NCBI GenBank assembly: GCA_030065125.1
Contig: JASJDM010000001.1
Span: 124,001 to 188,000 of the forward strand
Length of the DNA stretch: 64,000 bases
DNA from: Lysobacterales bacterium
GTDB lineage: Bacteria; Pseudomonadota; Gammaproteobacteria; Xanthomonadales; SZUA-38
Reading direction: 5' to 3'
Part shown: one piece after another, positions 18,409-28,363 of the stretch
Layout of the letters: every line of letters begins with the position of its first letter
Position numbering within the stretch: the first letter of the stretch is position 1
Program-made: the position numbers and the translations under genes
The notes under the pieces: model-generated
Database searches by the model: none
The model's input: only the letters and a program-made list of their open reading frames with translations
Told to the model about the DNA's origin: nothing

Positions 18409-18657
18409 CCGCAAGATCCGCCACCCCGAAGTGGGCGATAGCACAGATTAGGGATGCCAATTACCTTGCCAATAGTTGCTTACGCGGACTTGCAGCCGTT
18501 CCGCGAAATCGGGGTTTCCGCTAGTCCGGAGGGGCGGGAGAGTGGGAGCCGAGCCCATTGGCACAGGGATGTGCCAACGGCCGAAGGCCGTGAGGGAATC
18601 GGAAACCGCGTTTTCGATTCCCGACCGCAAGTCCGCCAAGGATGGCGGATCTTGCGG
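18409..18657. repeat. Run of hairpins between two convergent kinase genes
   Basis: The spacer between the two kinases is bounded by a perfect 15-bp inverted repeat, CCGCAAGATCCGCCA at 18409-18423 and its complement at 18643-18657. Inside are four compact stems: TTGGCAC/GTGCCAA (18558-18577), ACGGCC-GAA-GGCCGT (18577-18591), GGGAATCG/CGATTCCC (18594-18622) and TCCGCCA/TGGCGGA (18632-18649). They could together terminate both genes. The density is more than a terminator needs, so a palindromic intergenic repeat is also possible. Confidence 0.6.
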
Positions 18658-18669
18658 ACAAACAAGCAT

Positions 18670-21528
18670 CTAATCCCCCGCCAACCGGCCCTCCAGCCGC
18701 TCCCAGAACCGGTCCCGGGCGTCCTCGGCCTGGACGATGGCCCGCTGGCGTTCCACGTCGGCGAGCATGGATTCCATGAATTGGACAAAGCGCGGGTCGG
18801 CCCGGAGTGGCTTCACCCGGTCATCGTGGGCCAGGGCGTAGTAGTGGCGGTAGCCCGCGTCGTAGGCGTTCTGGAACGCCTGGATGGCGGCATCGCCATT
18901 TCCCAGCAGAGAATGGTTGATGGCCTGCAGTCCCTCGAAATCCGGGCCGCCCTTGCCTGAGTCGCGCTGATGCGCCAGGCCTTGGTCGACGTAAAGCAGG
19001 ATCTCCCTGGCGCGCTCCTGGTTGCCCAGCTGCTGGTGGGCGTAGGCCAGCACCTGCATCAGCTCAATGCCGTAAAGATCGTAAGGCATGGGACGGTCCC
19101 AGCCGAACGTGGGCTCCATGACTGCGATGCCCTCAGCATAATCCTCACGCGCCACGCGCACGGCGCCAACGATCCGGGCGACAAATGGAGGCATCCGCTC
19201 GAGATTCATTCCGGGTGCCTGGAGCATGCCCATGATGAGGCGCTCCATGGTTTCCGTGTCGCCTCTCAGACGGGCGATGTAGACCCGCCGCAACAGCGTA
19301 AACGGGTCTACCGGCGTAACAGCCTCAGCCCGGGACTGCCAGGTCTCGGCCTGTTCGAACAGACCCAGCCGGGCGTAACCATAGGCCACATGTGACATGT
19401 AAAAATGTGGATTGGCGCCGGCGTCGGCCTCGGCCAGGATCCAGCGTTTTCCGGCCTGGATCACCCGGTCGAATTTTCCGTAGCTCCCGTAGATGTCAAA
19501 CAGCTGACGATAGGCCGGCTGCGGCGGATTGGGCAGGTCCAGCAGCCGCAGCAGCAGGTTCTCCGACAGTTCAAATTCGCCTTCCTCGCTGTACCGGTTG
19601 GCCAGGTTGGTGGCCATGCGGGGGTCCAGCGGGTTGAGCGCCAACGCCTCCGCAATGACCTGGTTGGCCTCAGCGGTCTTGCCCTGGAGCACCAGGGCAT
19701 TGAACAGCCAGGTGGGGACTCCGGCGAGGTTGCGGTCTGCCTCGTAGGCTCGCCGCAGTGCTTTCTCCGCCGCCGGGTAGTCCGTTTCAATGGTCAGCAC
19801 CAGGCCCTGGGCCGCCAGCACATATGGATCGTCCGGATCCAGCGCCAGTGCCGCGTCCAGGGCCTGCCGGGCGGCGAAACCCCGATCTTCCGCCAGTGCA
19901 GCGCGCTGGGGGGCAAGGTGAAACACAATGGCCCGCCCCGCCAGGGGAGCCGCGTACTGGGGATCCAGCCTGGCGGCGCTGTCGAAGTGTTTCATGGCGG
20001 CAGCTTCAAACCCCGGAGACCTGGCCCGGACATACTCCCGGCCGAGTAGAAACTGCTGGTAGGCCTCGACCCTGGGTTGGTAAGTGTCCGCGACGCGCAA
20101 GCTGCCAGCAATGGTGTCCGACATCCGCCGCGCCACGGCGGCAGCAATGTCCTCCTGCAGTTTGAACACGTCCTGCATCACGCCGTCGAAGGATTCGCTC
20201 CACAGGGTCTGGGAGGATTCGTCGACCAGACGGGCGTTGATACGAAGCGATTGACCGTCCGTGCGCACGCTGCCCATCAGCAGATAACGCACCCGCAGGC
20301 GATCGGTCAGCACCCTGGTACTCAGCTCCGCATCGCGAAAGGCGAACGAAGTGGCCCTGGCCACCACGTGCATGTCGCGGTAACCGGACAGCTGGTGCAG
20401 GATCTCCTCGGACAGGCCATCGGTAAAAAAGCGGCTTTCCTGGTCATCGCTGAGATTCTCCAGGGGCAGCACGGCCACCGAGTTTTCCGGTTTAGCGATC
20501 TCGGCCACGGACGGTACCGGAGGCGCCAACCGGCTGTAAATCACCGTGCCGGCCGCGATGACCAGGCTCATGATCACCACAGTGGCGACCAGCACACGGC
20601 GGCGGCGGTGGGGCCGCGCCGTAATCTGCGCCAGTTCCTGTGCCAGGTCAGCCGCTGCTGGCCGATCCGCCGCCTGCTGCGCCAGGCACCGTTCCACCAG
20701 GGATCTGAACCGCCTGGGAATCGGGCTGTAATCCGGCCGGGACTCCCCGAGCTGCTGGATCAGCTGGTCCAGGGAGTCGGCTTCAACCGGATAACGCCCG
20801 GTCAGCATCAGGTAAACCAACACCCCCAGGGAATACACATCACTGGCCGGCGTCAGAGGCTGCCCGTCAAACAGCTCCGGCGCCATCACCATGGGTGATC
20901 CGGAGACGGCGGCGCTGGCCCCACTTTTGCCGCCGGCGCCAAAGTCCATCAGTACCGGTTGACCATCCGGCTGGATCATGATGTTACTGGCCTTGATGTC
21001 CCCGTGGGTCAATCCCGCGTAGTGGATCTCCTTGAGGGCCTGGATCAGCGGGTCGATAATGGCCAGGGCCTGGTCACCATCCAGGGCGCCATGACGCGCC
21101 AGCATCTGCTCCAGGGTCTCACCAGACAACAGGTCGCACCAGATGCCGGCTTTCCCATCGGACTGGTCTGCACCGTGGATGGCCAGGATATTGGGATGTC
21201 GCAGCTGGGCCATGCGCCGCGCCTCGGCCACCAGGTTGGCGCCGCGTTCGCCATCGCGGCCGAGCTTGAGGGCCACGTCGCGCTTGAGCACGGTGTCATA
21301 GGCCCGATAGACCTTGCCGAAGCCGCCTTCCCCGATCTCCTCGATGACCTGCAGGTGGCGCCAACGGAACAGGTTGCCGCTCACCGGGTCCTCCGACGAT
21401 GCGCCTCGAAACGCCTCGACCAGCGACTGCACCGCTTTGATGCCCGACGACGGCGTCCCGTCACCGTCGGGCAACGGTTTGCCATCGGCAATGGCCTCGA
21501 TCAACCGTTGTTCGTCTTTGTCAGCCAC
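18670..21528 (-). CDS. Ser/Thr protein kinase with TolB-like domain and TPR repeats
   Basis: 952 residues. Kinase motifs: GEGGFGKVY at 67-75, K88, HGDIKASN around 175-182, DFG 195-197, MAPELF. A membrane helix follows at about 318-338. After it comes the FlgO/TolB N-like domain that in adenylate-cyclase and kinase proteins starts SVAVLPLENLSDDQE...FFTDGLSEEI, then TPR-type helices (for example YVLAAQGLVLTIETDYPAAEKALRRAYEAD). The kinase half is clearly paralogous to the one at 15922 (shared LF-WRHL, DVYS, HPNILAIHGAD), but the sensor half differs. It starts 25 bases after the PLP-enzyme gene on the same strand and could be co-transcribed with it. Confidence 0.9.
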   Translation of the reverse strand: MADKDEQRLIEAIADGKPLPDGDGTPSSGIKAVQSLVEAFRGASSEDPVSGNLFRWRHLQVIEEIGEGGFGKVYRAYDTVLKRDVALKLGRDGERGANLVAEARRMAQLRHPNILAIHGADQSDGKAGIWCDLLSGETLEQMLARHGALDGDQALAIIDPLIQALKEIHYAGLTHGDIKASNIMIQPDGQPVLMDFGAGGKSGASAAVSGSPMVMAPELFDGQPLTPASDVYSLGVLVYLMLTGRYPVEADSLDQLIQQLGESRPDYSPIPRRFRSLVERCLAQQAADRPAAADLAQELAQITARPHRRRRVLVATVVIMSLVIAAGTVIYSRLAPPVPSVAEIAKPENSVAVLPLENLSDDQESRFFTDGLSEEILHQLSGYRDMHVVARATSFAFRDAELSTRVLTDRLRVRYLLMGSVRTDGQSLRINARLVDESSQTLWSESFDGVMQDVFKLQEDIAAAVARRMSDTIAGSLRVADTYQPRVEAYQQFLLGREYVRARSPGFEAAAMKHFDSAARLDPQYAAPLAGRAIVFHLAPQRAALAEDRGFAARQALDAALALDPDDPYVLAAQGLVLTIETDYPAAEKALRRAYEADRNLAGVPTWLFNALVLQGKTAEANQVIAEALALNPLDPRMATNLANRYSEEGEFELSENLLLRLLDLPNPPQPAYRQLFDIYGSYGKFDRVIQAGKRWILAEADAGANPHFYMSHVAYGYARLGLFEQAETWQSRAEAVTPVDPFTLLRRVYIARLRGDTETMERLIMGMLQAPGMNLERMPPFVARIVGAVRVAREDYAEGIAVMEPTFGWDRPMPYDLYGIELMQVLAYAHQQLGNQERAREILLYVDQGLAHQRDSGKGGPDFEGLQAINHSLLGNGDAAIQAFQNAYDAGYRHYYALAHDDRVKPLRADPRFVQFMESMLADVERQRAIVQAEDARDRFWERLEGRLAGD

Positions 21529-21553
21529 GCATCACCGCAGTTGCATCTTTTTG

Positions 21554-22813
21554 TCATAACGCCTGCAGCGCGGACACCAGCTTCTTCATGTCGGCCGGCG
21601 TATTGAACACCTGGGGCGTGATCCGGACGCAGCTGCCGCTGGCCAGGCCGTGGCGGGCCACGGTGAAAATGCCGAATTCTCTCTCCATCTGCAGCTGCAG
21701 ATCGATGGCATCCTGCCTGCTGGACTCGCCAACGCGGCGGAATGACGCGAGGCCGCTCCAGGAAGGTTCGTCCAGTCCGCCCAGCACTTCGATGTGCTTC
21801 ATCCTCAGCGCTTCCGCAGTCCACAGGCTGCGAAGGTAGCGCAGCCGCGCCTCCTTGTTGGCGGCTCCAACGGAGAGGTGAAAATCCAGGGCGTCAGGGA
21901 TAGCCAGGATGGCTGCGAAGTTTGTAGTGGCCAGGTGCACCCGGGCCTCTGTAGAGGTGTTTTCCGGGTCTTTCATGGCGGGATAGGGTGCAACTTTCTC
22001 CAGGGAGCCACGACGCATATACAGGGCTCCGGTGCCCACTGGAGCACCAATCCACTTATGCAGGTTGAACACCGCCCAATCCACGCCCAGCTCGGGCAGC
22101 CGATAGTCCAGCAGCCCCCAGGACTGAGCGCTGTCGCAGATCACATCCACGCCGCGCTTTTTCGCCTCCGCCGCGATCCGGGCGACAGGCAACACCAGAC
22201 CGTGCTGGTTACTGACGTGAGTGACCAGCATCACCTTCAGGTCCGGATTCGCGTCCAGCGCATCCCGGTACAGCGTGAACAGCATATCCTGGTCCGCCCG
22301 GGAAGGAATTTTCAGCTCGATGGAGCGGGCACCACGAGCTTCGGCCAACCAGGCCACGGTGGCTTTGAAGTTGGGGTAATCCACGTCGGCGTACAGCACG
22401 GCGTCACCAGAACCCAGGCCGCGATGCTGTCGCAGCAGGTTATGCATGGCTTCCGATGCATTACGGGTGATGGCCATTTCATCGCCATTCACCCCAAGTG
22501 CGCCCGCAATGCGGTCACGGGCGGCCAAGGCATCTTTGTCAAATTCGCGGCGGGCGTAGTAGGAGTTCTGCTGATTGACCATGCGGGTCGCAGACAGGTA
22601 CGCCTCCTGTACCGGTCGGGCCATTTTCCCCCAGTACCCGTGTTCCAGGTTGACGATTCCATCCGTGCGGTCGTACCGGGCCGCCACCTTTGCCCAGAAT
22701 GTCTCGTCCCGGGCCAGCTCGGTGGTCGATGGACCGCCCTCAGCCAGCAGCAGCCCGGCTTTTGGCAATAGCGCCGAAGCGGCCACGCCGGATAGAAAAG
22801 ACCGTCGTTTCAT
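21554..22813 (-). CDS. Tat-exported PLP-dependent aminotransferase class V family protein
   Basis: 419 residues from ATG 22813, which follows an AGGAAAC site. The N-terminus is a twin-arginine signal (MKRRSFLSGVAASALLP). The fold-type I class V core follows: DGIVNLEHGYWG near the start, RNASEAMHNLL, CDSAQSWGLLDY, and the PLP lysine in AVFNLHKWIGAPVGTG. Closest groups by eye are isopenicillin-N-epimerase-like and cysteine-desulfurase-like proteins. Export of a PLP enzyme through Tat is known for this group; the substrate is not predictable. It is divergent from the diguanylate cyclase. Confidence 0.85.
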   Translation of the reverse strand: MKRRSFLSGVAASALLPKAGLLLAEGGPSTTELARDETFWAKVAARYDRTDGIVNLEHGYWGKMARPVQEAYLSATRMVNQQNSYYARREFDKDALAARDRIAGALGVNGDEMAITRNASEAMHNLLRQHRGLGSGDAVLYADVDYPNFKATVAWLAEARGARSIELKIPSRADQDMLFTLYRDALDANPDLKVMLVTHVSNQHGLVLPVARIAAEAKKRGVDVICDSAQSWGLLDYRLPELGVDWAVFNLHKWIGAPVGTGALYMRRGSLEKVAPYPAMKDPENTSTEARVHLATTNFAAILAIPDALDFHLSVGAANKEARLRYLRSLWTAEALRMKHIEVLGGLDEPSWSGLASFRRVGESSRQDAIDLQLQMEREFGIFTVARHGLASGSCVRITPQVFNTPADMKKLVSALQAL

Positions 22814-22916
22814 GAATGTTTCCTGCCTGACGCACCCCCCTGGCAATGAGGGACATCACGGAATGCGTCAGATTACTGTGGTACGGTAGTTTACCAGTAA
22901 CAGGACCATTCCTTCG

Positions 22917-25136
22917 GTGTCCACCTTGGCTGGGCGAAACGGATACCGGGTCGCTGAGATACTGGCTGTGGCGCTGGTGTACTTCCTGACCGCGCGAATT
23001 GGCCAGGCGTTTGCGATCCCCCCCGGCAACGTGACCGCAATCTGGTTGCCGTCAGGGCTGATGTTTGCCTGGGCCATGGTGCGCGGCAGCTGGATCTGGC
23101 CCGGAATCTTCCTCGGCGCGTTCGTGGGCAACGTCTCTGCCTACCTGGATTTCAGCTCCGTGTCGGGCCTGCTGTACTGCCTGCTTGCCGGAACCGCCAA
23201 TGGTTTTGGTGACGTGGTCGCAACCGCGGTCATGGCTGCGTGGGTGAGGCGATTGACCCGTCCTGCCAGCCCGCTGAATTCCCTCCGGGGCGTTGGAATA
23301 TTTCTGCTGCTTGGCGTCGTCCTGGGTGGCCTGATCAGCGCCCTGTTCGGCGTGACCGGCCTGGCAACCGCCGGCTTCGTGCCCTGGACCAGCTTCCTGT
23401 ACACACTGGAGACCTGGTGGACCGGCGCCTCGGTCAGCGTGGTTGTCCTTGCGCCGTTCCTGATGGCCCTGGGCAGCGACGAAGCCCGCCAGCCCATGGA
23501 CCGGGAAACGGCCATGAACTTCGCCGTGGTAACGCTGCTCTGCTACCTGGGGTTCTTCGGCGGCGGATTCGATCTGACCCAGTGGATGGCCACATTCCTG
23601 CTGGCGCCGGCCCTGATCTGGGCACTGATGCGGCTGAATCAGACCTACGTGCTGTTCCTGCTCATCGTTCTCACCGGTACCGCCATTCTGTCCACCTTTT
23701 CGGTCAACAGCCTGTTCCTGGCTGCCGAGCGAAACCTGACCCTGGTCTATGTCCAGCTGTTTTCCGGCGCCAGCTGCGTGCTGGTGCTTTTTCTCCGTGC
23801 CGCAGCCATCGAAAACCGTTTGATCGAAGAGTCCCTGGTGCAAAGCGAGCAGCGCCAGTCCGCGTTACTGGAGGCCATGCCGGATCTTGTTTTTGTGCTG
23901 GACCCCAATGGGATTTTCCTGGAAGTCCTGTCGCCCTCGGAAGACCTGCTGCTGATACCCGCCAAACAGATCCTCGGCCGGAACCAGCGTGAATTTTTTC
24001 CTGGGAAAGAGGCGGCCCGGTTCCAGGAGATGATTGATCTGACCCTGTCCAGCGGACAGTCACAGCTGCTGGAGTATTCCCTGGATCTTGCCGACGGGGA
24101 GCACCACTTCGAAGGCCGAACCGCTGCCATCCCAAACTACAGCGGCGATCGCCGGGCCGTGACATTCGTGATCAGGGACATTACCCAGCACCGCCAGGCC
24201 CAGTCCCAGCTGCGACTGGCGGCCAGCGTCTTCGAGTCTTCGGGCGAAGGCATCGTGATCACCGACCTGGATGCCAACATCATTGACGTCAACCCGGCCT
24301 TCTCCCACATCACCGGCTTCAGCCGGGAAGAGGTCATAGGGGAGAACCCGAACATCCTCGGCTCGGGGCGCCAGGATTCGGAGTTTTACCAGGCGATGTG
24401 GCATGCGCTGCTGGCCACGGGCCAATGGCGCGGCGAGATCTGGAATCGAAGCAAAGACGGCACGCCCTACGTGTCGGCGCTGACCATTGCCACGGCCAGG
24501 GACGCCGACAACAGGCCCACCCATTTCGTCGGACTGTTTTCAGACGTTACCGCTGCCAAAGTCCATGAGCAGGAGCTCGAACACCTGGCCCATTACGACT
24601 CATTGACCAACCTGCCCAACCGCATGCTGCTGGCGGACCGGCTGAAGGTTGCCCTCAGCCACTGCCGCCGCGAGGGTGGATCGGTAGCGGTCATCTACAT
24701 TGACCTGGACGGATTCAAGGCCATCAACGACAACCATGGCCACCTGGCCGGGGACGCAGTCCTGGTCACGACAGCCCATCGCATGCGCGACGCCCTGCGT
24801 GATGTGGACAGCCTGTGCCGGATGGGCGGAGACGAGTTCGCCGCCATACTCACCGGCCTGAAGCACCCCAACGCCTTCATACCCACGGTACAGCGGCTGC
24901 TGGAGTGTGTGCGCAAACCCGTCAGCTACGAAAACAAGCCTCTCAGAGTCTCGGCCAGCATCGGCGTTACACTGTATCCGCAACACGGCGAAGCCGATGC
25001 AGAGACCTTGCTGCGGCAAGCGGATATGGCCATGTACCGGGCCAAGACCGACGGCAAGAATCAATACCGGCTTTATGACAACGATCATTGTCGCCCCTCT
25101 CCGGCGATGGGATTTGAGTCCGACCTGAATCGTTGA
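22917..25136 (+). CDS. MASE1-PAS-PAS-GGDEF diguanylate cyclase
   Basis: 739 residues. Residues 1 to ~300 are a MASE1 sensory membrane domain of about eight helices, with the family opening YRVAEILAVALVYFLTARIG and PPGNVTAIWLPSGL. Two PAS domains follow (starting near 315 and 430; the second has ITDLDANIIDVNPAF), then the GGDEF domain: YDSLTNLPNR at its start, catalytic RMGGDEF, and an intact inhibitory RxxD site (RDVD) five residues before GGDEF. No EAL domain. It should make cyclic di-GMP with product inhibition. The GTG start is weakly supported; a nearby downstream TTG is possible. Confidence 0.9.
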   Translation: MSTLAGRNGYRVAEILAVALVYFLTARIGQAFAIPPGNVTAIWLPSGLMFAWAMVRGSWIWPGIFLGAFVGNVSAYLDFSSVSGLLYCLLAGTANGFGDVVATAVMAAWVRRLTRPASPLNSLRGVGIFLLLGVVLGGLISALFGVTGLATAGFVPWTSFLYTLETWWTGASVSVVVLAPFLMALGSDEARQPMDRETAMNFAVVTLLCYLGFFGGGFDLTQWMATFLLAPALIWALMRLNQTYVLFLLIVLTGTAILSTFSVNSLFLAAERNLTLVYVQLFSGASCVLVLFLRAAAIENRLIEESLVQSEQRQSALLEAMPDLVFVLDPNGIFLEVLSPSEDLLLIPAKQILGRNQREFFPGKEAARFQEMIDLTLSSGQSQLLEYSLDLADGEHHFEGRTAAIPNYSGDRRAVTFVIRDITQHRQAQSQLRLAASVFESSGEGIVITDLDANIIDVNPAFSHITGFSREEVIGENPNILGSGRQDSEFYQAMWHALLATGQWRGEIWNRSKDGTPYVSALTIATARDADNRPTHFVGLFSDVTAAKVHEQELEHLAHYDSLTNLPNRMLLADRLKVALSHCRREGGSVAVIYIDLDGFKAINDNHGHLAGDAVLVTTAHRMRDALRDVDSLCRMGGDEFAAILTGLKHPNAFIPTVQRLLECVRKPVSYENKPLRVSASIGVTLYPQHGEADAETLLRQADMAMYRAKTDGKNQYRLYDNDHCRPSPAMGFESDLNR

Positions 25137-25228
25137 ACCCACGCGCCGGCGGCGGTTGTGCCCGCTCAACACGGCAGGCACTGTATCTAGGCTAGAATTC
25201 AGCCTCCGCGTCCCGGGAACCACAATCG

Positions 25229-27265
25229 ATGAACCGCAACCGTCCATGCCCCTGCGGCAGCGGCAGGAAATTCAAGCACTGTTGCGAGCGCAGGCAACGG
25301 CGAGGTGGGGGCGCGGCCGGGCTTCTGGACAGGGCGCAGTCGCTGCAAAACAGTGGCCGTCATGCCGATGCCGCCGAACTTTTCCAGCAGCTCCTGGCAA
25401 CTGATCCGGGCCACCACGCCGCCCTGTACGGCCTGGCCGTCTGCCGCATGCAAGCCGGTGACACCGACCAGGCCGTCGCGCTGATGCAGCAGGCAGTTGC
25501 TGCCGCGCCGGCGGCGGCTGCCTATCGCCAGGGCCTCGGCCTTCTCTACATGATGCGAGGAGAGTTTCAGGCTGCGGCGACCTCACTGAGGCAGCTGGTG
25601 GAACTGGAGCCCGCCGCACCCCATGGATGGTTCAACCTTGCACTGTGCCTCCAAAACCTGGACCAGCCGGAACAGGCCGTCCAGGCTTACGAGCAAGGTC
25701 TGACCCTCGCCCCAGGGGACCTGGACGCCCGGATGAAATGCGGCTCGCTGCTTTATCGGCGAGGCCGCCTGATTGAAGCGGCACCCCATTTTGAGGCGGT
25801 GGTGGCGGCAAAGCCGGATCATGTACAGTCCCGCCGATATCTTGGAACGATACGGCGCCGCCTGGGGGAGCTGTCAGCGGCGCTCGAACAGTTCCAGCGG
25901 GCGCACAAACTGGAACCGGACAACCCATCCATCATTGCCAGCCTGGCGGGAATTCAGCGGGACCGCGGAGATGCCGCCGCAGCCATGGCCCTGTATCGAC
26001 GGTCCCTGGACCTCCAGCCGGGGGACCGCGCCACGCGCAGCAACTGGCTGATGGCCATGAATTACCTGGACGATATCGATGAGGCAGAGCTGGCCAGGGC
26101 CCACCGCAGCCCTGGTGCCCAACTGGACGGCCAACAGGGCGAAGCCCGAGCACCCGAACCTGGCGGCAAACTGCGCGTGGGCCTGGTCTCCGGCGACCTG
26201 CGCCAGCACTCCGTAGCCTATTTCATCGAGCCACTGTTGCGTCACCTGGATCCCGGCGAGATCGATGTACACGTCTACTATAACCACGGCTTTGAAGATC
26301 AGGTGAGTCAGCGCCTGAAAGCCCATTGCGCCCACTGGCGCGTCATCCACGCCCTGCCCGACCCGGCTGCGGCCGAGCAGATCCGGGCCGATCGCATCGA
26401 TGTCCTGGTGGACCTGTCTGGGCATTCCGGCGGCAACCGGCTGGCGCTGTTTGCAATGAAACCGGCGCCGGTACAGGTGACCTGGCTGGGTTACCCCAAC
26501 ACCACGGGCCTTGACGCCATGGACTATCGACTGACTGACCACCTGACCGATCCTCCGGGCGACCATGACGATCGCTACAGCGAACAACTGCTGCGGCTGG
26601 ACGGCCATTTCTGCTGCTACCAGCCGCCGCCCGAGGCGCCGCCGGTGGCGCCGGCCCCGGCGCTGGAGAACGGCTACATCACCTTTGGCAGCTTCAACAA
26701 CCTGGCCAAGCTGTCGCCTTCGGTACTGGACTGCTGGTCGGGCATCCTCAAAGCGGTGCCGGGTTCCCGCCTCCTGCTGAAGACCCGGGCGCTGTCCGAC
26801 CCGGCAACCCTGTCCATGCTCCACCTCAGGTTCACCGGCCGCGGTGTCGATCCGGGCCGTTTGACGCTGCTGGGCCGGGACGCCGGCAAGTCCGATCATC
26901 TCCAGCGGTACGCGGAAATCGACATCGCCCTGGATCCATTTCCCTACAACGGCACCACCACCAGCTGCGAGGCGCTTTGGTGCGGGGTACCGGTTATCGC
27001 CCTGGAGGGTGACACCCACCGCAGCCGGGTCACCGCCAGCTTTCTTCGCGGGCTGGGCCTGGAAGCGCTGGTCGCCGAGGACGCCACGGACTATCAGCAA
27101 ATCGCGGCAGACTTCGCCGGCGACCCCCCAAGGCTGGATGCCCTGCGCCAGGAGATTCGGCCCGGCATGGAGGGCTCACTGCTGATGGACGGCGCTGCAT
27201 TCGCCCGCCGATTCCACCAGGCCATGGCAGAGATCGCGGGCCACCAGCGTGTCAGCGTCAAATGA
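25229..27265 (+). CDS. SEC-C/TPR/O-GlcNAc-transferase-like glycosyltransferase
   Basis: 678 residues with three parts. Residues 4-20 are a SEC-C zinc motif (CPCGSGRKFKHCC). Residues ~30-300 are TPR repeats. The rest is the GT41 catalytic half: LRVGLVSGDLRQHSVAYFIEP, PVQVTWLGYPNTTGLDAMDY, TFGSFNNLAKLSPSVL, and PFPYNGTTTSCEALWCGVPV, the UDP-sugar region of OGT/SPINDLY proteins. It therefore probably adds a sugar to Ser/Thr of a protein in the cytoplasm. A SEC-C motif, normally on SecA or other zinc-binding proteins, fused to an OGT is uncommon. Its stop overlaps the convergent ldhA stop by 8 bases. Confidence 0.87.
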   Translation: MNRNRPCPCGSGRKFKHCCERRQRRGGGAAGLLDRAQSLQNSGRHADAAELFQQLLATDPGHHAALYGLAVCRMQAGDTDQAVALMQQAVAAAPAAAAYRQGLGLLYMMRGEFQAAATSLRQLVELEPAAPHGWFNLALCLQNLDQPEQAVQAYEQGLTLAPGDLDARMKCGSLLYRRGRLIEAAPHFEAVVAAKPDHVQSRRYLGTIRRRLGELSAALEQFQRAHKLEPDNPSIIASLAGIQRDRGDAAAAMALYRRSLDLQPGDRATRSNWLMAMNYLDDIDEAELARAHRSPGAQLDGQQGEARAPEPGGKLRVGLVSGDLRQHSVAYFIEPLLRHLDPGEIDVHVYYNHGFEDQVSQRLKAHCAHWRVIHALPDPAAAEQIRADRIDVLVDLSGHSGGNRLALFAMKPAPVQVTWLGYPNTTGLDAMDYRLTDHLTDPPGDHDDRYSEQLLRLDGHFCCYQPPPEAPPVAPAPALENGYITFGSFNNLAKLSPSVLDCWSGILKAVPGSRLLLKTRALSDPATLSMLHLRFTGRGVDPGRLTLLGRDAGKSDHLQRYAEIDIALDPFPYNGTTTSCEALWCGVPVIALEGDTHRSRVTASFLRGLGLEALVAEDATDYQQIAADFAGDPPRLDALRQEIRPGMEGSLLMDGAAFARRFHQAMAEIAGHQRVSVK

Positions 27266-28247
27266 ATGTCTGCTGGTTCACCTGCCCGGCAAAAAACGCC
27301 TGCAGATTATCCAGAGTGGTTTTGGCGATCTGCTCCATGGCCTCATAGGTGAAGAAACCCTGGTGGCCGGTGATCAGGACGTTGTGGAAGGTGGACAGGC
27401 GCTGAAAAACGTCGTCCTGGATGACCTCGCAGGAGCGGTCCTGAAAAAACAGCTCTGATTCCATCTCGTATACGTCCAGTCCCAGCTGGGCGATCTTGTG
27501 GCTTTTGAGCGCCGCCACCACGGCCCGGGTGTCCACCAGGGCGCCCCGGGAGGTGTTGATCAGGACCACTCCGTCTTTCATCTGCTCGATAGCGGCAGCG
27601 TCAATCATGTGCTGGCTTTCCCGGGTCAGCGGGCAGTGCAGGCTGATGATGTCCGACTCCCGCAGCAGCGTCTTCCAGTTCACGTAGCGGGCGCCCAGTT
27701 GCTCAACGGCATCGGCAGGGTACGGGTCCACGCAAATGACCTGGCAGCCAAATCCCATCAGGATGCGCAGGGTGGCCTGTCCAATGGCACCGGTGCCCAC
27801 GATGCCCACCGTTTTGCCGTGCATGTCGTAACCCAGCAGGCCGTCCAGGCTGAAGTTGCCTTCCTTGACGCGGTTGTAAGCCTTGTGCAGCTTGCGATTG
27901 AGGGTCAGGATCAAGGACACCGTATGCTCGGCCACCGCCTGGGGCGAATAGGCCGGCACCCGGGATACGCTGATGCCCAGCTGTTTTGCCCGGTCCAGGT
28001 CCACATTGTTGAAGCCGGAGCAGCGCAGCGCCACGTGCCCCACATCACAGGCTTCCAGCATGGTCAGCACTGCATCATCAATAACGTCGTTCACGAACAC
28101 GCAGACGGCGTCGTAGGGCGAAACCAGGGTCCGCGTCTCGGGGGCAAGTCGGGACTCCAGGAAATCCAGCTCAAAACCCGCGTTGATGCCGAAACGCGAG
28201 AAGAATTCGATGTCGTAGGGTTTGCTGCTGAAGACGCCGACTTTCAT
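27258..28247 (-). CDS. ldhA: D-lactate dehydrogenase (fermentative type)
   Basis: 329 residues from ATG 28247, the same length as Escherichia coli LdhA and colinear with it. Matching blocks include ALRCSGFNNVDLD, VPAYSPQAVAEH, the NAD-binding GIVGTGAIGQATLRIL, DPYP, SLHCPLTRES, NTSRGALVDT with the substrate Arg, and the catalytic His in ITGHQGFFT. It reduces pyruvate to D-lactate with NADH. An in-frame ATG at 28286 is less likely because the family start is MKVGVFSSKPYD. It stands alone, convergent with the OGT-like gene. Confidence 0.92.
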   Translation of the reverse strand: MKVGVFSSKPYDIEFFSRFGINAGFELDFLESRLAPETRTLVSPYDAVCVFVNDVIDDAVLTMLEACDVGHVALRCSGFNNVDLDRAKQLGISVSRVPAYSPQAVAEHTVSLILTLNRKLHKAYNRVKEGNFSLDGLLGYDMHGKTVGIVGTGAIGQATLRILMGFGCQVICVDPYPADAVEQLGARYVNWKTLLRESDIISLHCPLTRESQHMIDAAAIEQMKDGVVLINTSRGALVDTRAVVAALKSHKIAQLGLDVYEMESELFFQDRSCEVIQDDVFQRLSTFHNVLITGHQGFFTYEAMEQIAKTTLDNLQAFFAGQVNQQTFI

Positions 28248-28363
28248 GGCCAGGGTTTCCACTGAACGATATGCAAATCGTCTCAAAATGAAATGAAGCC
28301 CGCGTGATCATGACCAGCCCCGTGCCTTGGCTAAGACGCCTCCAGGTCTGCTAGGGTTGTCCC

